From assembly GCF_003148665.1 (NCBI RefSeq), contig NZ_QGGQ01000009.1, positions 124,471 to 188,470 on the forward strand: a DNA stretch of 64,000 nucleotides. Reading direction: 5' to 3'. Positions within the stretch are counted from its first letter, which is position 1; the number at the start of each line of letters is the position of its first letter. The position numbers and the translations under genes are program-made. Under the pieces are notes generated by a model. The model saw nothing but the letters and a program-made list of their open reading frames with translations, had not been told where the DNA came from and searched no databases. This DNA is from Maribacter polysiphoniae. Its GTDB lineage: Bacteria; Bacteroidota; Bacteroidia; Flavobacteriales; Flavobacteriaceae. This document shows positions 8,790-17,453 of the stretch, in pieces.

Positions 8790-10262
8790 ATGAATTTAAC
8801 CATTGAAAACATATTATTGGTAGGCTCTATATTATTGCTTATTAGCATTTTTGCGGGTAAGACTTCTTATAAGTTCGGCGTCCCGACTTTATTACTCTTT
8901 TTGGCCATTGGTATGTTGGCCGGTTCCGATGGTATTGGCGGAATACATTTCAACAACCCTAAAATCACCCAATTCATCGGTGTAGTATCCCTAAATTTCA
9001 TTTTGTTTTCGGGTGGACTTGACACCAGTTGGAAGGCCATTAAGCCTATTCTTTGGGAAGGTATTGCCCTTTCGACCCTTGGGGTATTGCTTACCGCCGT
9101 TTCTTTGGGAGTTTTTGTATGGTCATTCACCGGATTAACGATTTATGAAAGTTTATTATTGGGATCTATTGTTTCCTCGACAGATGCTGCAGCGGTTTTC
9201 TCTATCCTCCGTTCCAAAAACCTTGCCCTTAGAACGAACCTTAGGCCTACTCTGGAATTGGAAAGCGGAAGTAACGACCCCATGGCCTATGTATTGACCC
9301 TTGCTTTTCTATCCTTGGTAATCAACCAAGATCTGGGCATTGTATCTATTATTCCCTTATTTCTAAAACAAATGATCATTGGGGGTATTGCCGGTTTGGC
9401 ATTTGGTCGGCTCAGTAAATATATCATCAACCGAATAAAACTCGATTTTGAAGGACTGTATCCTGTCCTGGTCATTGCGTTAATGTTCATTACTTTTTCT
9501 GCCACTGATTTTATGGGCGGCAATGGTTTCCTTGCCATTTATATATGTGCGGTTTATCTCGGAAATCAAGAGTTGATTCACAAAAAAACCATTTTAAAAA
9601 TGTACGATGGTTTGGCTTGGCTTATGCAAATCGTTTTGTTCCTTACTTTGGGCTTACTTGTTTATCCAACACAAATTGTCCCCATTATTGGTATTGGGTT
9701 GCTTATTTCCCTATTCCTCATCTTTATTGCCAGACCTGTAGGGGTGTTCATTAGTCTGTTATTCTTTAAGATGAAACTTCGAAGACGTTTTTACATTTCC
9801 TGGGTTGGTTTGCGGGGAGCGGCGCCTATCGTTTTTGCCACCTATCCCCTTCTAGCGGGAATTGATAAAGCCAATTTGATCTTCAATATCGTATTTTTCA
9901 TCTCCGTTACGTCTGTTTTGATCCAAGGTACTACCCTTTCCATTGTTGCTAAATGGCTTCGAGTGGCGCTACCCGGAGAGGCCAAGAAACCTTCACCGAC
10001 CGATTTATTGCTTGCGGAAAACCCAAAAACAGAAATGAAGGAAATTCTTATCACTCCCGATTCTTTCGCTGTAGATAAAAAAATAGTGGAGTTGGGCTTT
10101 CCTAAAAATGCCATAATCGCAATGATCAAAAGGGATGATAGTTACATAACCCCGAATGGCTCAACAAAGATCGAATCCCAAGACACCCTGATCGTTCTTG
10201 CAGAAAGACCAGAGATCATTAATGATGTCTACAATGTACTTAAGATTCCATTGCATCAATAA
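8790..10262 (+). CDS. Potassium/proton or sodium/proton antiporter (CPA1, NhaP2-like)
   Basis: A 490-residue inner-membrane cation/proton antiporter of the CPA1 type. About twelve hydrophobic segments fill residues 5-395, with the helix-6 signature SIVSSTDAAAVFSILRSK near 125-142 and ELESGSNDPMAY near 154-165. The C-terminal ~85 residues (TEMKEILITPDSFAVDKKIVE onward) form a soluble RCK_C/TrkA_C-type domain, which favours a ligand-gated NhaP2/CvrA-like K+/H+ exchanger. It should help control cytoplasmic cation content and pH. Confidence 0.85.
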   Translation: MNLTIENILLVGSILLLISIFAGKTSYKFGVPTLLLFLAIGMLAGSDGIGGIHFNNPKITQFIGVVSLNFILFSGGLDTSWKAIKPILWEGIALSTLGVLLTAVSLGVFVWSFTGLTIYESLLLGSIVSSTDAAAVFSILRSKNLALRTNLRPTLELESGSNDPMAYVLTLAFLSLVINQDLGIVSIIPLFLKQMIIGGIAGLAFGRLSKYIINRIKLDFEGLYPVLVIALMFITFSATDFMGGNGFLAIYICAVYLGNQELIHKKTILKMYDGLAWLMQIVLFLTLGLLVYPTQIVPIIGIGLLISLFLIFIARPVGVFISLLFFKMKLRRRFYISWVGLRGAAPIVFATYPLLAGIDKANLIFNIVFFISVTSVLIQGTTLSIVAKWLRVALPGEAKKPSPTDLLLAENPKTEMKEILITPDSFAVDKKIVELGFPKNAIIAMIKRDDSYITPNGSTKIESQDTLIVLAERPEIINDVYNVLKIPLHQ

Positions 10263-10306
10263 TATTGTTTTGTTGTTCTTCTTATACTTTCAAAAAAGAA
10301 TTGTTT

Positions 10307-10314
10307 TACCTTTG
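10307..10314 (+). promoter_or_regulatory. -7 element almost abutting a start codon
   Basis: TACCTTTG fits TAnnTTTG and ends only 4 nt before the ATG at 10319, so the transcript would be leaderless or nearly so. No -33 TTG is seen at standard spacing. Confidence 0.45.
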
Positions 10315-10318
10315 CCCA

Positions 10319-10690
10319 ATGAAAACTAAGGTCCGGATTTTTGGAGCAAGTATCTTAATAGCCATATACTGCTTAGCAGTAGGTGCTGTTATGCATACCT
10401 CCGTTGATCTAGATCACGTCAGTGATGATTCTACAAACCTAGTACAAAATCATCCCGTTGTCTCAAACAACTTCTTCAACCATATATCTTTCTTTGAAAG
10501 TACGGTAGATAGTCTAAACAATATTCCGCCCCCCAATTTTGAAAGTCCATTTGATAAATTATGGGCGACAACCAAGGCCACCGAACATCTGTTTAAAGCC
10601 GTATTCAAACAATACGACAACTTTATTAGAAGTTGCCCAATACAGCTAGGGGCGACTGATATCATTTTTCCCTTTCATTATTTCTGGTAA
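10319..10690 (+). CDS. Small hypothetical protein with N-terminal signal/membrane helix
   Basis: A 123-residue protein of unknown function. The ATG at 10319 is preferred over an upstream in-frame start at 10265 because it directly opens a hydrophobic segment (ILIAIYCLAVGAVMH, about 11-25) that could be a signal peptide or anchor. The rest is polar and Asn/Phe-rich and ends with an aromatic FPFHYFW tail. It has two cysteines at most (Cys17, and Cys in RSCPIQ). It follows the antiporter by 56 bp. I do not recognise a family. Confidence 0.65.
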   Translation: MKTKVRIFGASILIAIYCLAVGAVMHTSVDLDHVSDDSTNLVQNHPVVSNNFFNHISFFESTVDSLNNIPPPNFESPFDKLWATTKATEHLFKAVFKQYDNFIRSCPIQLGATDIIFPFHYFW

Positions 10691-10704
10691 TTCATTTTTA
10701 AGTC

Positions 10705-10734
10705 GTCATACCTTATCCAAGGATATGACCTTTT
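10705..10734 (+). terminator. Weak terminator-like hairpin
   Basis: GTCATACCTT (10705-10714) and AAGGATATGAC (10719-10729) can form an imperfect stem with a 4-nt loop, followed by CTTTT. Pairing is interrupted by a bulge. Confidence 0.35.
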
Positions 10735-10796
10735 ACCGCTAGGCCTTGTTTTCACATGGCCCAATCATCACTGTAAATAATTCAAAATACTTAAAA

Positions 10797-11294
10797 ATGA
10801 ACTTAGATTTAGGAAGTGTCATTGTTGGCGCTATTATTTTAATCGTATGTATCCTACCTTTTATTCTCATAGGCAGGAGCAGAAAAAAAAGAGAAAAACA
10901 TTTTTTACAATCACTCTCAAACATTGCGAACCAGCACAATTGCCAAATAAACCAACATGAGATATTCGGCACCTTCGCTATTGGAATGGACAAAGTGCAC
11001 AATGCCGTATTCTTTTGCCGACAATTCAAAGATGAAATGATTGAGCAATATGTCGACCTTACTAAAATAAAGAACTGTAAGGTTATCAATACGGGCAGAA
11101 CCTTAAAAAGTAAAGATGGACAAAAAAAGGTAACGGATAAACTGGAATTGGGATTTAGCCCCTCCGTTAAAGACAAACCCGAGGTCAAATGGGAGTTTTT
11201 CAATGCTGACATTAATTTCCAACCCAATGGGGAGCTCCTATCCATGGAGAATTGGTCAAAAACCATCAACAACCGGATAAAGCTCATTCACTAA
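10797..11294 (+). CDS. Hypothetical membrane-anchored protein
   Basis: A 165-residue protein. The ATG at 10797 is chosen over an upstream TTG at 10746. One transmembrane helix lies at about 6-25 (GSVIVGAIILIVCILPFILIG), followed at once by a basic stop-transfer stretch (RSRKKREK), so most of the protein should be cytoplasmic. The soluble part has alternating strand-like segments and no catalytic motif that I know. It is closed by a strong terminator. Function unknown. Confidence 0.7.
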   Translation: MNLDLGSVIVGAIILIVCILPFILIGRSRKKREKHFLQSLSNIANQHNCQINQHEIFGTFAIGMDKVHNAVFFCRQFKDEMIEQYVDLTKIKNCKVINTGRTLKSKDGQKKVTDKLELGFSPSVKDKPEVKWEFFNADINFQPNGELLSMENWSKTINNRIKLIH

Positions 11295-11300
11295 TAAACA

Positions 11301-11335
11301 AAAGCCCAATGGTTGCGACCATTGGGCTTTTTATT
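11301..11335 (+). terminator. Rho-independent terminator
   Basis: A perfect 13-bp stem (AAAGCCCAATGGT, loop TGCG, ACCATTGGGCTTT) followed by T-rich sequence, starting 6 nt after the stop codon of the membrane-anchored protein. Confidence 0.9.
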
Positions 11336-11380
11336 TACACCTATAGCCAACAACACGCTATCATTAAGTCCCCATATCAA

Positions 11381-11409
11381 TTGGTCATAAAGCAGAAACC
11401 TTAAATTTG
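11381..11409 (+). promoter_or_regulatory. Promoter of the GNAT-like gene
   Basis: TTG (11381-11383), an 18-nt spacer and TAAATTTG (11402-11409) fit the flavobacterial consensus well. It implies a leader of about 120 nt before the ATG at 11537. Confidence 0.65.
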
Positions 11410-11413
11410 CATA

Positions 11414-11536
11414 TTGAACAAGTTCCCTGTAAAACCACAGTACTGGCTTAACAGTGAAATCCGGATAAAACCGGAATCAAAAGGTCCTAAGCGTTAAGGG
11501 GCCAAAAAGGAAACACTAATTATTAAATAATAGGTT
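11414..11536 (+). other. Structured 5' leader, possible regulatory RNA
   Basis: The inferred leader has two clear hairpins: TCCGG/CCGGA (11460-11475), and GGTCCTAA with a GCG loop pairing to TTAAGGGGCC (11483-11503, one or two bulges). No known riboswitch was recognised, and no leader peptide was identified. Confidence 0.4.
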
Positions 11537-11824
11537 ATGACGAAAATTGAACAGGAAGACCATGAAAAAAAAGGCCGTTTTGTTATTTATGAAAACGATG
11601 TCTTTGCTGGTGAAATGACGTATACGTGGGCCGGAAAAACAAAATTCATTATCGACCATACCATGGTAGACGGGAAATTCGGAGGTAAGGGCTTCGGTAA
11701 ACTACTTGTTATGAAATCGGTGGAATTCGCGCAACAAAATGACTTGAAAATCCTACCACTTTGCCCATTTGCAAAAAAAATATTCGACAGGGACAAAGGC
11801 ATACAGCATTTACTATTCCAATAA
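11537..11824 (+). CDS. GNAT-like N-acetyltransferase, short YjdJ type
   Basis: A 95-residue protein matching the short GCN5-related acetyltransferase family (COG2388). It begins with a small antiparallel-sheet region (GRFVIYENDVFAGEMTYTWAG), then HTMVDGKFGGKGFGKLLV (about 47-64), where the GxGxG-like loop would grip acetyl-CoA, and ends with the PLCPFAKKIFDRD segment typical of this subfamily. Usual members are 90-100 residues, so it is complete. It is cytoplasmic; the target is unknown. Confidence 0.75.
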   Translation: MTKIEQEDHEKKGRFVIYENDVFAGEMTYTWAGKTKFIIDHTMVDGKFGGKGFGKLLVMKSVEFAQQNDLKILPLCPFAKKIFDRDKGIQHLLFQ

Positions 11825-12035
11825 AATTACTCTTCTGGGGCATAAAACCCTGATAAACAGCACATCGTCCCTATTTAAATAACCAAGGATGGATTCACTT
11901 TCTTCCAGTATGGATATTGGTTGTACCTTTTAAATTACGGAACACGATTCATCATGGTTCAACCACATTCTTTCCCTTGATGGTGAAAATCCAACCCAAA
12001 GATCATATCTTTAAGAAACATTGAAAATACCATCC

Positions 12036-12908
12036 ATGAAAAATCTTAAAAGTTTGATACTATTCATCGGTTGTGCCGGATTGCTTTTGCAAGGTTGCGG
12101 TCCAAACCTGAACCCGAATGCAGATAAGGAAGAATGGATTGCCTTGTTCAATGGCCAGAACCTAGAAGGTTGGACCCCCAAGATCAAAGGCTTCAAGTTG
12201 GGAAAAAACCATAATAATACCTTTAGGGTCACCAATGGTAATCTTAAGGTTTCTTATGCGGCCTATGATTCTTTCGATAGTAAATTCGGGCATCTTTTCT
12301 ATAAGACCAAATTTTCACACTATCGTTTAAAAGCCCAATATAGAATGGTAGGTGAACAGGCTAAGGGCGGACCCGGTTGGGCCTTTGCCAACAACGGTTT
12401 CATGTTGCATTGCCAAGACCCAAAAACAATGACCTTAAACCAGGATTTCCCCATGTCGACTGAATTTCAATTACTGGCAGGAAAGGATCATGATGAACGT
12501 CCAACAGGTAATTTATGTACGCCAGGGTGCCATGTACACATTAATGGTAAATTGGTTGAGGACCATTGCATTCCCCATACCAAAGGCGTTACCTATCCCC
12601 TTGAAAAATGGGTAAGCATTGAAGCAATTGTCTTGGGCGATTCGATCATACACCAAATTGTTGAAACAGATACGATAATCTCATTTACAAAACCTGTCAT
12701 CGGTGGGGTATTGGAAGGACTTGACAAAGATAAATTCAAGGAGGGCACCCCAATTACCGAAGGTTATATTGCCATACAAGGTGAAAGTCATGATACCGAA
12801 TTCCGGAATATTGAATTATTGGACCTATGTGGTTGTAAAGATAAAAAAGCCTTGAACTATAAGTCGTACTACGTAAAACACAATCCTTCGGAATGCATTT
12901 ATGACTAA
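12036..12908 (+). CDS. DUF1080 lipoprotein (3-keto-disaccharide hydrolase family)
   Basis: A 290-residue lipoprotein. The ATG at 12036 opens a type II signal peptide with lipobox LLLQGC (Cys near 21); an in-frame TTG at 12021 is less likely. The core (about 35-265) is a DUF1080/PF06439 concanavalin-like sandwich beginning EEWIALFNGQNLEGWTPK and ending EGYIAIQGESHDTEFRNIELL. An extra C-terminal tail is Cys-rich and resembles the short C-D-x-A-x-NY...C-x-Y calcium-loop-like motif seen in Bacteroidota secreted proteins. The family acts on 3-keto-sugars or is uncharacterised; this copy stands alone, away from the other DUF1080 gene at 30.3 kb. Confidence 0.8.
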   Translation: MKNLKSLILFIGCAGLLLQGCGPNLNPNADKEEWIALFNGQNLEGWTPKIKGFKLGKNHNNTFRVTNGNLKVSYAAYDSFDSKFGHLFYKTKFSHYRLKAQYRMVGEQAKGGPGWAFANNGFMLHCQDPKTMTLNQDFPMSTEFQLLAGKDHDERPTGNLCTPGCHVHINGKLVEDHCIPHTKGVTYPLEKWVSIEAIVLGDSIIHQIVETDTIISFTKPVIGGVLEGLDKDKFKEGTPITEGYIAIQGESHDTEFRNIELLDLCGCKDKKALNYKSYYVKHNPSECIYD

Positions 12909-13031
12909 TGGTCTTGCTCTATTATACAATTAATCAAACGACGATAACGTAGTAATCCCCTTAACCTGTACCACAACATTCCAGAAGGCCAATATTCAGT
13001 CAACCACTGTATATTCTATGGTGTTGCACGA

Positions 13032-14225
13032 TCAAGGGTTCGTCCGAATAAATGGCACCACCTCCCCTATTTCGTAGGCATTTCCCCGGGGATTTAAACA
13101 GACAAATCCGTTGGAGCGTACCAAACTGGTTAAATCACCTGACCCATTTTCATGTACCGGTATGGCCCAAAGATTTCCTTTTCTGTTTTCGATTTTCACT
13201 TGCATAAAGCGGGTCAATGGCGGTTTTACGGCTACGGAAGCATCCAGTAGTACTTCCTCTTGAGGGATTCCAACATCCAAAGAGCGACATAACCACGGTA
13301 AAAAGTAGATATGATAGTTCGCAAAGGTGGAAACCGGATTCCCTGGAAATGAAAAAACCACGGTTTTAAGGGCTGACTGTACCCCAAACCAAAATGGCTT
13401 TCCCGGTTTTTGGGCTACCCTATGAAATATTTTTTCCACCTCGAGATCTTCAAGGACCTCGGGAATAAAATCGAACTTACCTTTTGATACGCCCCCACTT
13501 AAGAGTAGCACATCATAGGTTTTCAAGATATGGATCAGTTCCTTTTTTATATCGGCCTTCTCATCCTTAAGATGTATCGAAGTTGCTTCTATTTTTTCCT
13601 TTTGTAAAGCCGCATACAACGATAGGACATTCGATTTACGAATTTGGTGGGGCAAGGGACTTTGGTCAACCTCAACCAACTCATTACCCGTTGATATGAC
13701 ACAAACCTTTGGTAGTTTCTTGACCCGTATTTTAGATTTTCCAACAGATGCCAACACACCAAACTCGGCAGCACCAATACGTGTATTCTCTGGCAATAGT
13801 ACCGCACCAGAAGTTAGGTCGCTACCTTTACAATGGATTTCCTGTCCTTTTTTCACCTGTTTCAACAAGGTTGCAACCCCATTTTCGATATTTAAATGCT
13901 CATACATAATAACGGTATCCGCATTTCGAGGAACAACAGCACCTGTCATTATCTCAATACAATTATTGACATCCTTTAATTTTTGCTGGGGCATCCCGGC
14001 ACTGGCAAGTCCTTCAATCCTAAAAGAATCCAACCCATTTTTGAGTGCATCGGAATGTATGGCAATACCATCTTTGGCTGCGCGGTCAAAAGGAGGAAAA
14101 TCCCTATCAGCATAAATAGTCTCCGCAAGGATCCTTCCCAAACCTTGGTTCAATGCAACCATTTCGGTTCCTAGATCCAAAGTATGTTCCAATACTTTGT
14201 CGTAAGCATCATTAAAATGTATCAT
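13032..14225 (-). CDS. moeA: Molybdopterin molybdenumtransferase MoeA
   Basis: A 397-residue MoeA. It inserts molybdate into adenylylated molybdopterin to give active cofactor. The N-terminal half shows the domain III/I hallmarks (RDFPPFDRAAKDGIAI near 39-54; EIMTGAVVPRNADTVI near 91-106). The central domain has VLLLSGGVSKGKFDF near 237-251 and FSFPGNPVSTF near 293-303, the molybdopterin/metal-binding loop. Length is normal. It is read away from the rest of the moa genes' 5' end but in the same direction, separated from them by trpB on the opposite strand, and it has its own promoter. Confidence 0.95.
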   Translation of the reverse strand: MIHFNDAYDKVLEHTLDLGTEMVALNQGLGRILAETIYADRDFPPFDRAAKDGIAIHSDALKNGLDSFRIEGLASAGMPQQKLKDVNNCIEIMTGAVVPRNADTVIMYEHLNIENGVATLLKQVKKGQEIHCKGSDLTSGAVLLPENTRIGAAEFGVLASVGKSKIRVKKLPKVCVISTGNELVEVDQSPLPHQIRKSNVLSLYAALQKEKIEATSIHLKDEKADIKKELIHILKTYDVLLLSGGVSKGKFDFIPEVLEDLEVEKIFHRVAQKPGKPFWFGVQSALKTVVFSFPGNPVSTFANYHIYFLPWLCRSLDVGIPQEEVLLDASVAVKPPLTRFMQVKIENRKGNLWAIPVHENGSGDLTSLVRSNGFVCLNPRGNAYEIGEVVPFIRTNP

Positions 14226-14255
14226 GCTTTAAAAATTTAAACAAGTGGTAAAAAC

Positions 14256-14282
14256 CAAAGATAGTAATTAGAGTTCCATCAA
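14256..14282 (-). promoter_or_regulatory. Promoter of moeA (minus strand)
   Basis: On the minus strand TTG (14282-14280), a 16-nt spacer and TATCTTTG (14263-14256) approximate the flavobacterial consensus, 30 nt upstream of the moeA ATG. The spacer is one base shorter than the usual range. Confidence 0.5.
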
Positions 14283-14413
14283 TTGAAAAAACGGTATCCA
14301 CAAGTGTACCCCGTCAAAAAAGGTACGGTATTTACTATCGATTTCACTGTCATTTTATGTATTTTTAACTAACCAATGTAAAAAATGATTGATTACTTTC
14401 AAGATAGTAAATT

Positions 14414-15616
14414 ATGAGCGAAAATTATTTTAAGACGTATCCTAATGAAGAAGGATTTTTTAATGAATATGGCGGTGCATTTATACCTCCCATGTTGGAA
14501 GAGGAGATGAAAAAAATCACTGATGCCTACTATGCCATCAGTAAATCACATAGTTTTATTTCAGAACTCCGAAGCATACGCAAGCATTACCAAGGTCGTC
14601 CTACCCCGGTATATTATTGCAATCGCCTTTCTGAAAAATATGGAGGGCGAATCTATATGAAAAGGGAGGACTTAAACCATACAGGTGCCCATAAATTGAA
14701 CCATTGCATGGGTGAGGCCCTTCTGGCAAAACATTTGGGCAAAAAGAAATTGATCGCCGAAACCGGTGCTGGCCAACATGGTGTGGCATTAGCCACGGCT
14801 GCTGCCTACTTCGGATTGGAATGTGAGATCCATATGGGCGAGGTTGATATGGCCAAAGAACGTCCCAATGTAGTACGCATGCGTATTCTTGGAGCTAAGG
14901 TCGTACCCGTTACCCACGGATTGAAAACCTTGAAAGAAGCAGTGGACTCCGCATTTGAAGCCTATATGAAAGACCCGATCAGCACTATTTATTGCATTGG
15001 TTCCGTCGTAGGTCCGCATCCTTTTCCTATGATGGTACGTGATTTTCAACGCATTGTTGGTATTGAGGCCAAGGAACAGTTCTTTGATATGACAGGGGAA
15101 TTGCCAGACAATGTTGTGGCCTGTGTTGGTGGAGGAAGTAATGCCATGGGTATTTTTTCGGCCTTTTTGGACGATAATGAATGTAGCCTCTATGGTGTAG
15201 AACCCGGTGGCCGTTCATTGGAACATGGGGAACATGCCGCTACAATGACCTTGGGTAGACCAGGTATTATCCACGGTTTTAAATGTTATACCCTGCAGGA
15301 TGAAAACGGGGAACCCAGTCCGGTTTATTCCGTAGCCAGTGGTTTGGATTATCCAGGGGTCGGTCCTGAACACAGTATGCTCAAGGATCTAAAGAAGGTA
15401 AGCTACGATGTCGTTTCGGATAAGGAGACCATAGATGCCTTTTTTGAATTGAGTCGTTTGGAAGGTATAATCCCAGCCTTGGAAAGTGCGCACGCTGTTG
15501 CCTACGCCTTTAAATTGGCCCAGGAAAATCCGCATGAATCAATTTTGGTGAATCTAAGTGGTCGGGGTGACAAGGACCTTGATTTTGTGGTCGATAATTT
15601 TGATATGCCCGAATAG
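14414..15616 (+). CDS. trpB: Stand-alone tryptophan synthase beta chain homologue
   Basis: A 400-residue PLP enzyme of the TrpB family, which condenses indole with serine. The PLP lysine is Lys94 in [10 protein letters not shown], the conserved catalytic glutamate is Glu116 in [12 protein letters not shown], and the phosphate-gripping loop is [12 protein letters not shown] (about 235-246). The wording is TrpB1-like, but no trpA, trpC or other trp gene is adjacent. It lies between moeA and tauE on the opposite strand, and its stop is 4 bp from the end of tauE. It may be a second copy, a salvage enzyme for free indole, or a paralogue with another substrate. Confidence 0.85.
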   Translation: MSENYFKTYPNEEGFFNEYGGAFIPPMLEEEMKKITDAYYAISKSHSFISELRSIRKHYQGRPTPVYYCNRLSEKYGGRIYMKREDLNHTGAHKLNHCMGEALLAKHLGKKKLIAETGAGQHGVALATAAAYFGLECEIHMGEVDMAKERPNVVRMRILGAKVVPVTHGLKTLKEAVDSAFEAYMKDPISTIYCIGSVVGPHPFPMMVRDFQRIVGIEAKEQFFDMTGELPDNVVACVGGGSNAMGIFSAFLDDNECSLYGVEPGGRSLEHGEHAATMTLGRPGIIHGFKCYTLQDENGEPSPVYSVASGLDYPGVGPEHSMLKDLKKVSYDVVSDKETIDAFFELSRLEGIIPALESAHAVAYAFKLAQENPHESILVNLSGRGDKDLDFVVDNFDMPE

Positions 15617-15620
15617 CGGT

Positions 15621-16394
15621 TTAGAACAACCCTAACCCATTTACAAACAATACCCGCAAACCAACGATCAAAACCAATATTGCGGTTATTCTTTTGATAC
15701 TATTGGCGGACAATTTTTTAAGGCTTAGCCTTACTCCCAGTTGTCCGCCAATCAATACCGTGACGCCCAATGCCAAAGTTTCTACCCATGGGAGTTCAAT
15801 CGTACCTGCAATCAGTAGTCCTACCAAACCGGAGATGGAATTCACCAAGATAAAAAAACTGGCCAAGGCAGCAATTTTGACCGATTTGTTCCAATTGATA
15901 TGATTTAGGATAGGGGCTAAAAAAATACCCCCGCCAATACCCACTAATCCGGACAACAACCCTATGACCGCCCCAATCACATAACTCAGCGAGCTGGGAT
16001 ACGTCTTCGTAGGCTCGTTCAATTTTATACCAGAGGTCTGCCAAAGCAATGATACCGAGGAAATGATCAAAGCAACCCCTAGGATAATAAAAAACACCTC
16101 CTCCTTCAAGCGAAAGGATGCCCCTAAAAATGCCATGGGAATACTGGTTATCACGAATGGAAGAAAGTCTTTAAGTCGGGTATGACCATGCTTTAAATAG
16201 AGGAATGTACTCCCGGAAACCACCACCAAGTTACAGACCAATGCGATGGAACGAATGGCGAAAAAATTGACAAGTACAAGGGTCAACAAAGCCAAATAAC
16301 TGGAACCTCCACCGAATCCCACAGAGGAATACAAGGTAGAAACCACAAAAAAACCTATACATAAAAGGACCAATCCCTCAATACTTAACAGCAT
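15621..16394 (-). CDS. TauE/SafE family anion exporter
   Basis: A 257-residue inner-membrane protein of the TauE/SafE (COG0730) family with about eight hydrophobic segments. The duplicated family motif is visible as SSVGFGGGSSYLALL (about 24-38) and GLVGIGGGIFLAPILNH (about 147-163). Members export sulfite, sulfoacetate or other small anions. It overlaps moeB by 17 bp and is the last gene of the molybdenum cofactor operon, so a role with sulfite (a molybdoenzyme substrate) or another oxyanion is plausible but unproven. Confidence 0.8.
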   Translation of the reverse strand: MLLSIEGLVLLCIGFFVVSTLYSSVGFGGGSSYLALLTLVLVNFFAIRSIALVCNLVVVSGSTFLYLKHGHTRLKDFLPFVITSIPMAFLGASFRLKEEVFFIILGVALIISSVSLLWQTSGIKLNEPTKTYPSSLSYVIGAVIGLLSGLVGIGGGIFLAPILNHINWNKSVKIAALASFFILVNSISGLVGLLIAGTIELPWVETLALGVTVLIGGQLGVRLSLKKLSANSIKRITAILVLIVGLRVLFVNGLGLF

Positions 16395-17451
16395 ACTTTT
16401 TCAATTGCTCAATCCCACCGTTCACATTAATGATATCGGATTCATTTTTATAGGCTACAAGTATCGCTTGGGCCTCAAGACTTCGTGAACCACTATGACA
16501 CAAAACATAAACCGGTTGATCATATCCGAGTGTATGTTTCCAATCCTCAATATCTTCCAATGGCAGATTAATAGAATTTTTAAGATGGAATTCCTCAAAT
16601 TCCCCAACCGTGCGTACATCGATAATTTGAATGTTATCGATGGACAATAGCTTTTCAAAATCTTTCGATTCTATCGTATCGGAATTGACACTACATGAAA
16701 GACCATAAGTTTCCTGAAGCGATGTAATTTTCAAGTTAGAGGGGTTCGCACCAAAGTTTATCTTTTGGAAGGTTTGCTCCAGACCATTGAACAATAGCAA
16801 TTTACCAGACAACACCTCCCCTATACCCGTAAGCACCTTAACAGCCTCCAAAGCCTGAAGGTTTCCGACTATTCCCGGAATAACACCTAGTACACCATGC
16901 GCATTACAATTTGGCACTTCTTTGGCCGAAGGCATTTTGGGAAAAAGACATCTGTATGTAGGTCCGTTTTTATAATTGAACACACTTACTTGTCCCTCAA
17001 AACTATGTAAGGCCCCATACACAAATGGCTTTTTCAGTATCACACAGGCGTCATTGATCAGATAGCGCGTCGGGAAATTATCCGTGGCATCAATTACCAG
17101 ATCATACCCCTCGATAATCGAAAGGGCATTTTCCAAAGTCAGGAATTCATAATAAGGAATTAATTGGGTATCCGGATTTTGCGCCTTTAATTTCTTGATG
17201 GCAACGTCCAATTTGGCGTGCCCAACCTCATCCGCTGAATATAATACCTGACGATGTAAATTGGAGAGTGAAACCTCATCTTCCTCAACAATGCCCAAGG
17301 TACCGACTCCCATTGCATTCAAATAAGTAAGTACGGGAACACCCAGACCACCTGCACCTACTACTAAAACCTTGGCTGCTGCCAGCTTGGCTTGGGCTTC
17401 TGGACCAAAATCCTTCAGTTGCGTTTGTCTGGAATATCGTTCACCATTCAT
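16378..17451 (-). CDS. moeB: MoeB/ThiF-type adenylyltransferase fused to rhodanese
   Basis: A 357-residue two-domain protein. Residues 1-245 are an E1-like MoeB domain with the ATP loop VLVVGAGGLGVPVLTYL (about 28-44), DEVSLSNLHRQVLY and the DATDNFPTRYLIND motif. It adenylylates the C-terminal Gly-Gly of MoaD. Residues 260-355 are a rhodanese domain with active-site Cys in LCHSGSRS (about 319-326), which could supply sulfur for the MoaD thiocarboxylate. The start is 3 bp after mobA. The fused form resembles the eukaryotic MOCS3/Uba4 layout and is common in Bacteroidota. Confidence 0.9.
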   Translation of the reverse strand: MNGERYSRQTQLKDFGPEAQAKLAAAKVLVVGAGGLGVPVLTYLNAMGVGTLGIVEEDEVSLSNLHRQVLYSADEVGHAKLDVAIKKLKAQNPDTQLIPYYEFLTLENALSIIEGYDLVIDATDNFPTRYLINDACVILKKPFVYGALHSFEGQVSVFNYKNGPTYRCLFPKMPSAKEVPNCNAHGVLGVIPGIVGNLQALEAVKVLTGIGEVLSGKLLLFNGLEQTFQKINFGANPSNLKITSLQETYGLSCSVNSDTIESKDFEKLLSIDNIQIIDVRTVGEFEEFHLKNSINLPLEDIEDWKHTLGYDQPVYVLCHSGSRSLEAQAILVAYKNESDIINVNGGIEQLKKYAVKY

Positions 17452-17453
17452 AC

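Noticed and set aside
10739-11287. 182-residue minus-strand reading frame
   Set aside because: It lies fully antisense to the 165-residue membrane-anchored protein (10797-11294), which has a clear start, transmembrane helix and terminator.
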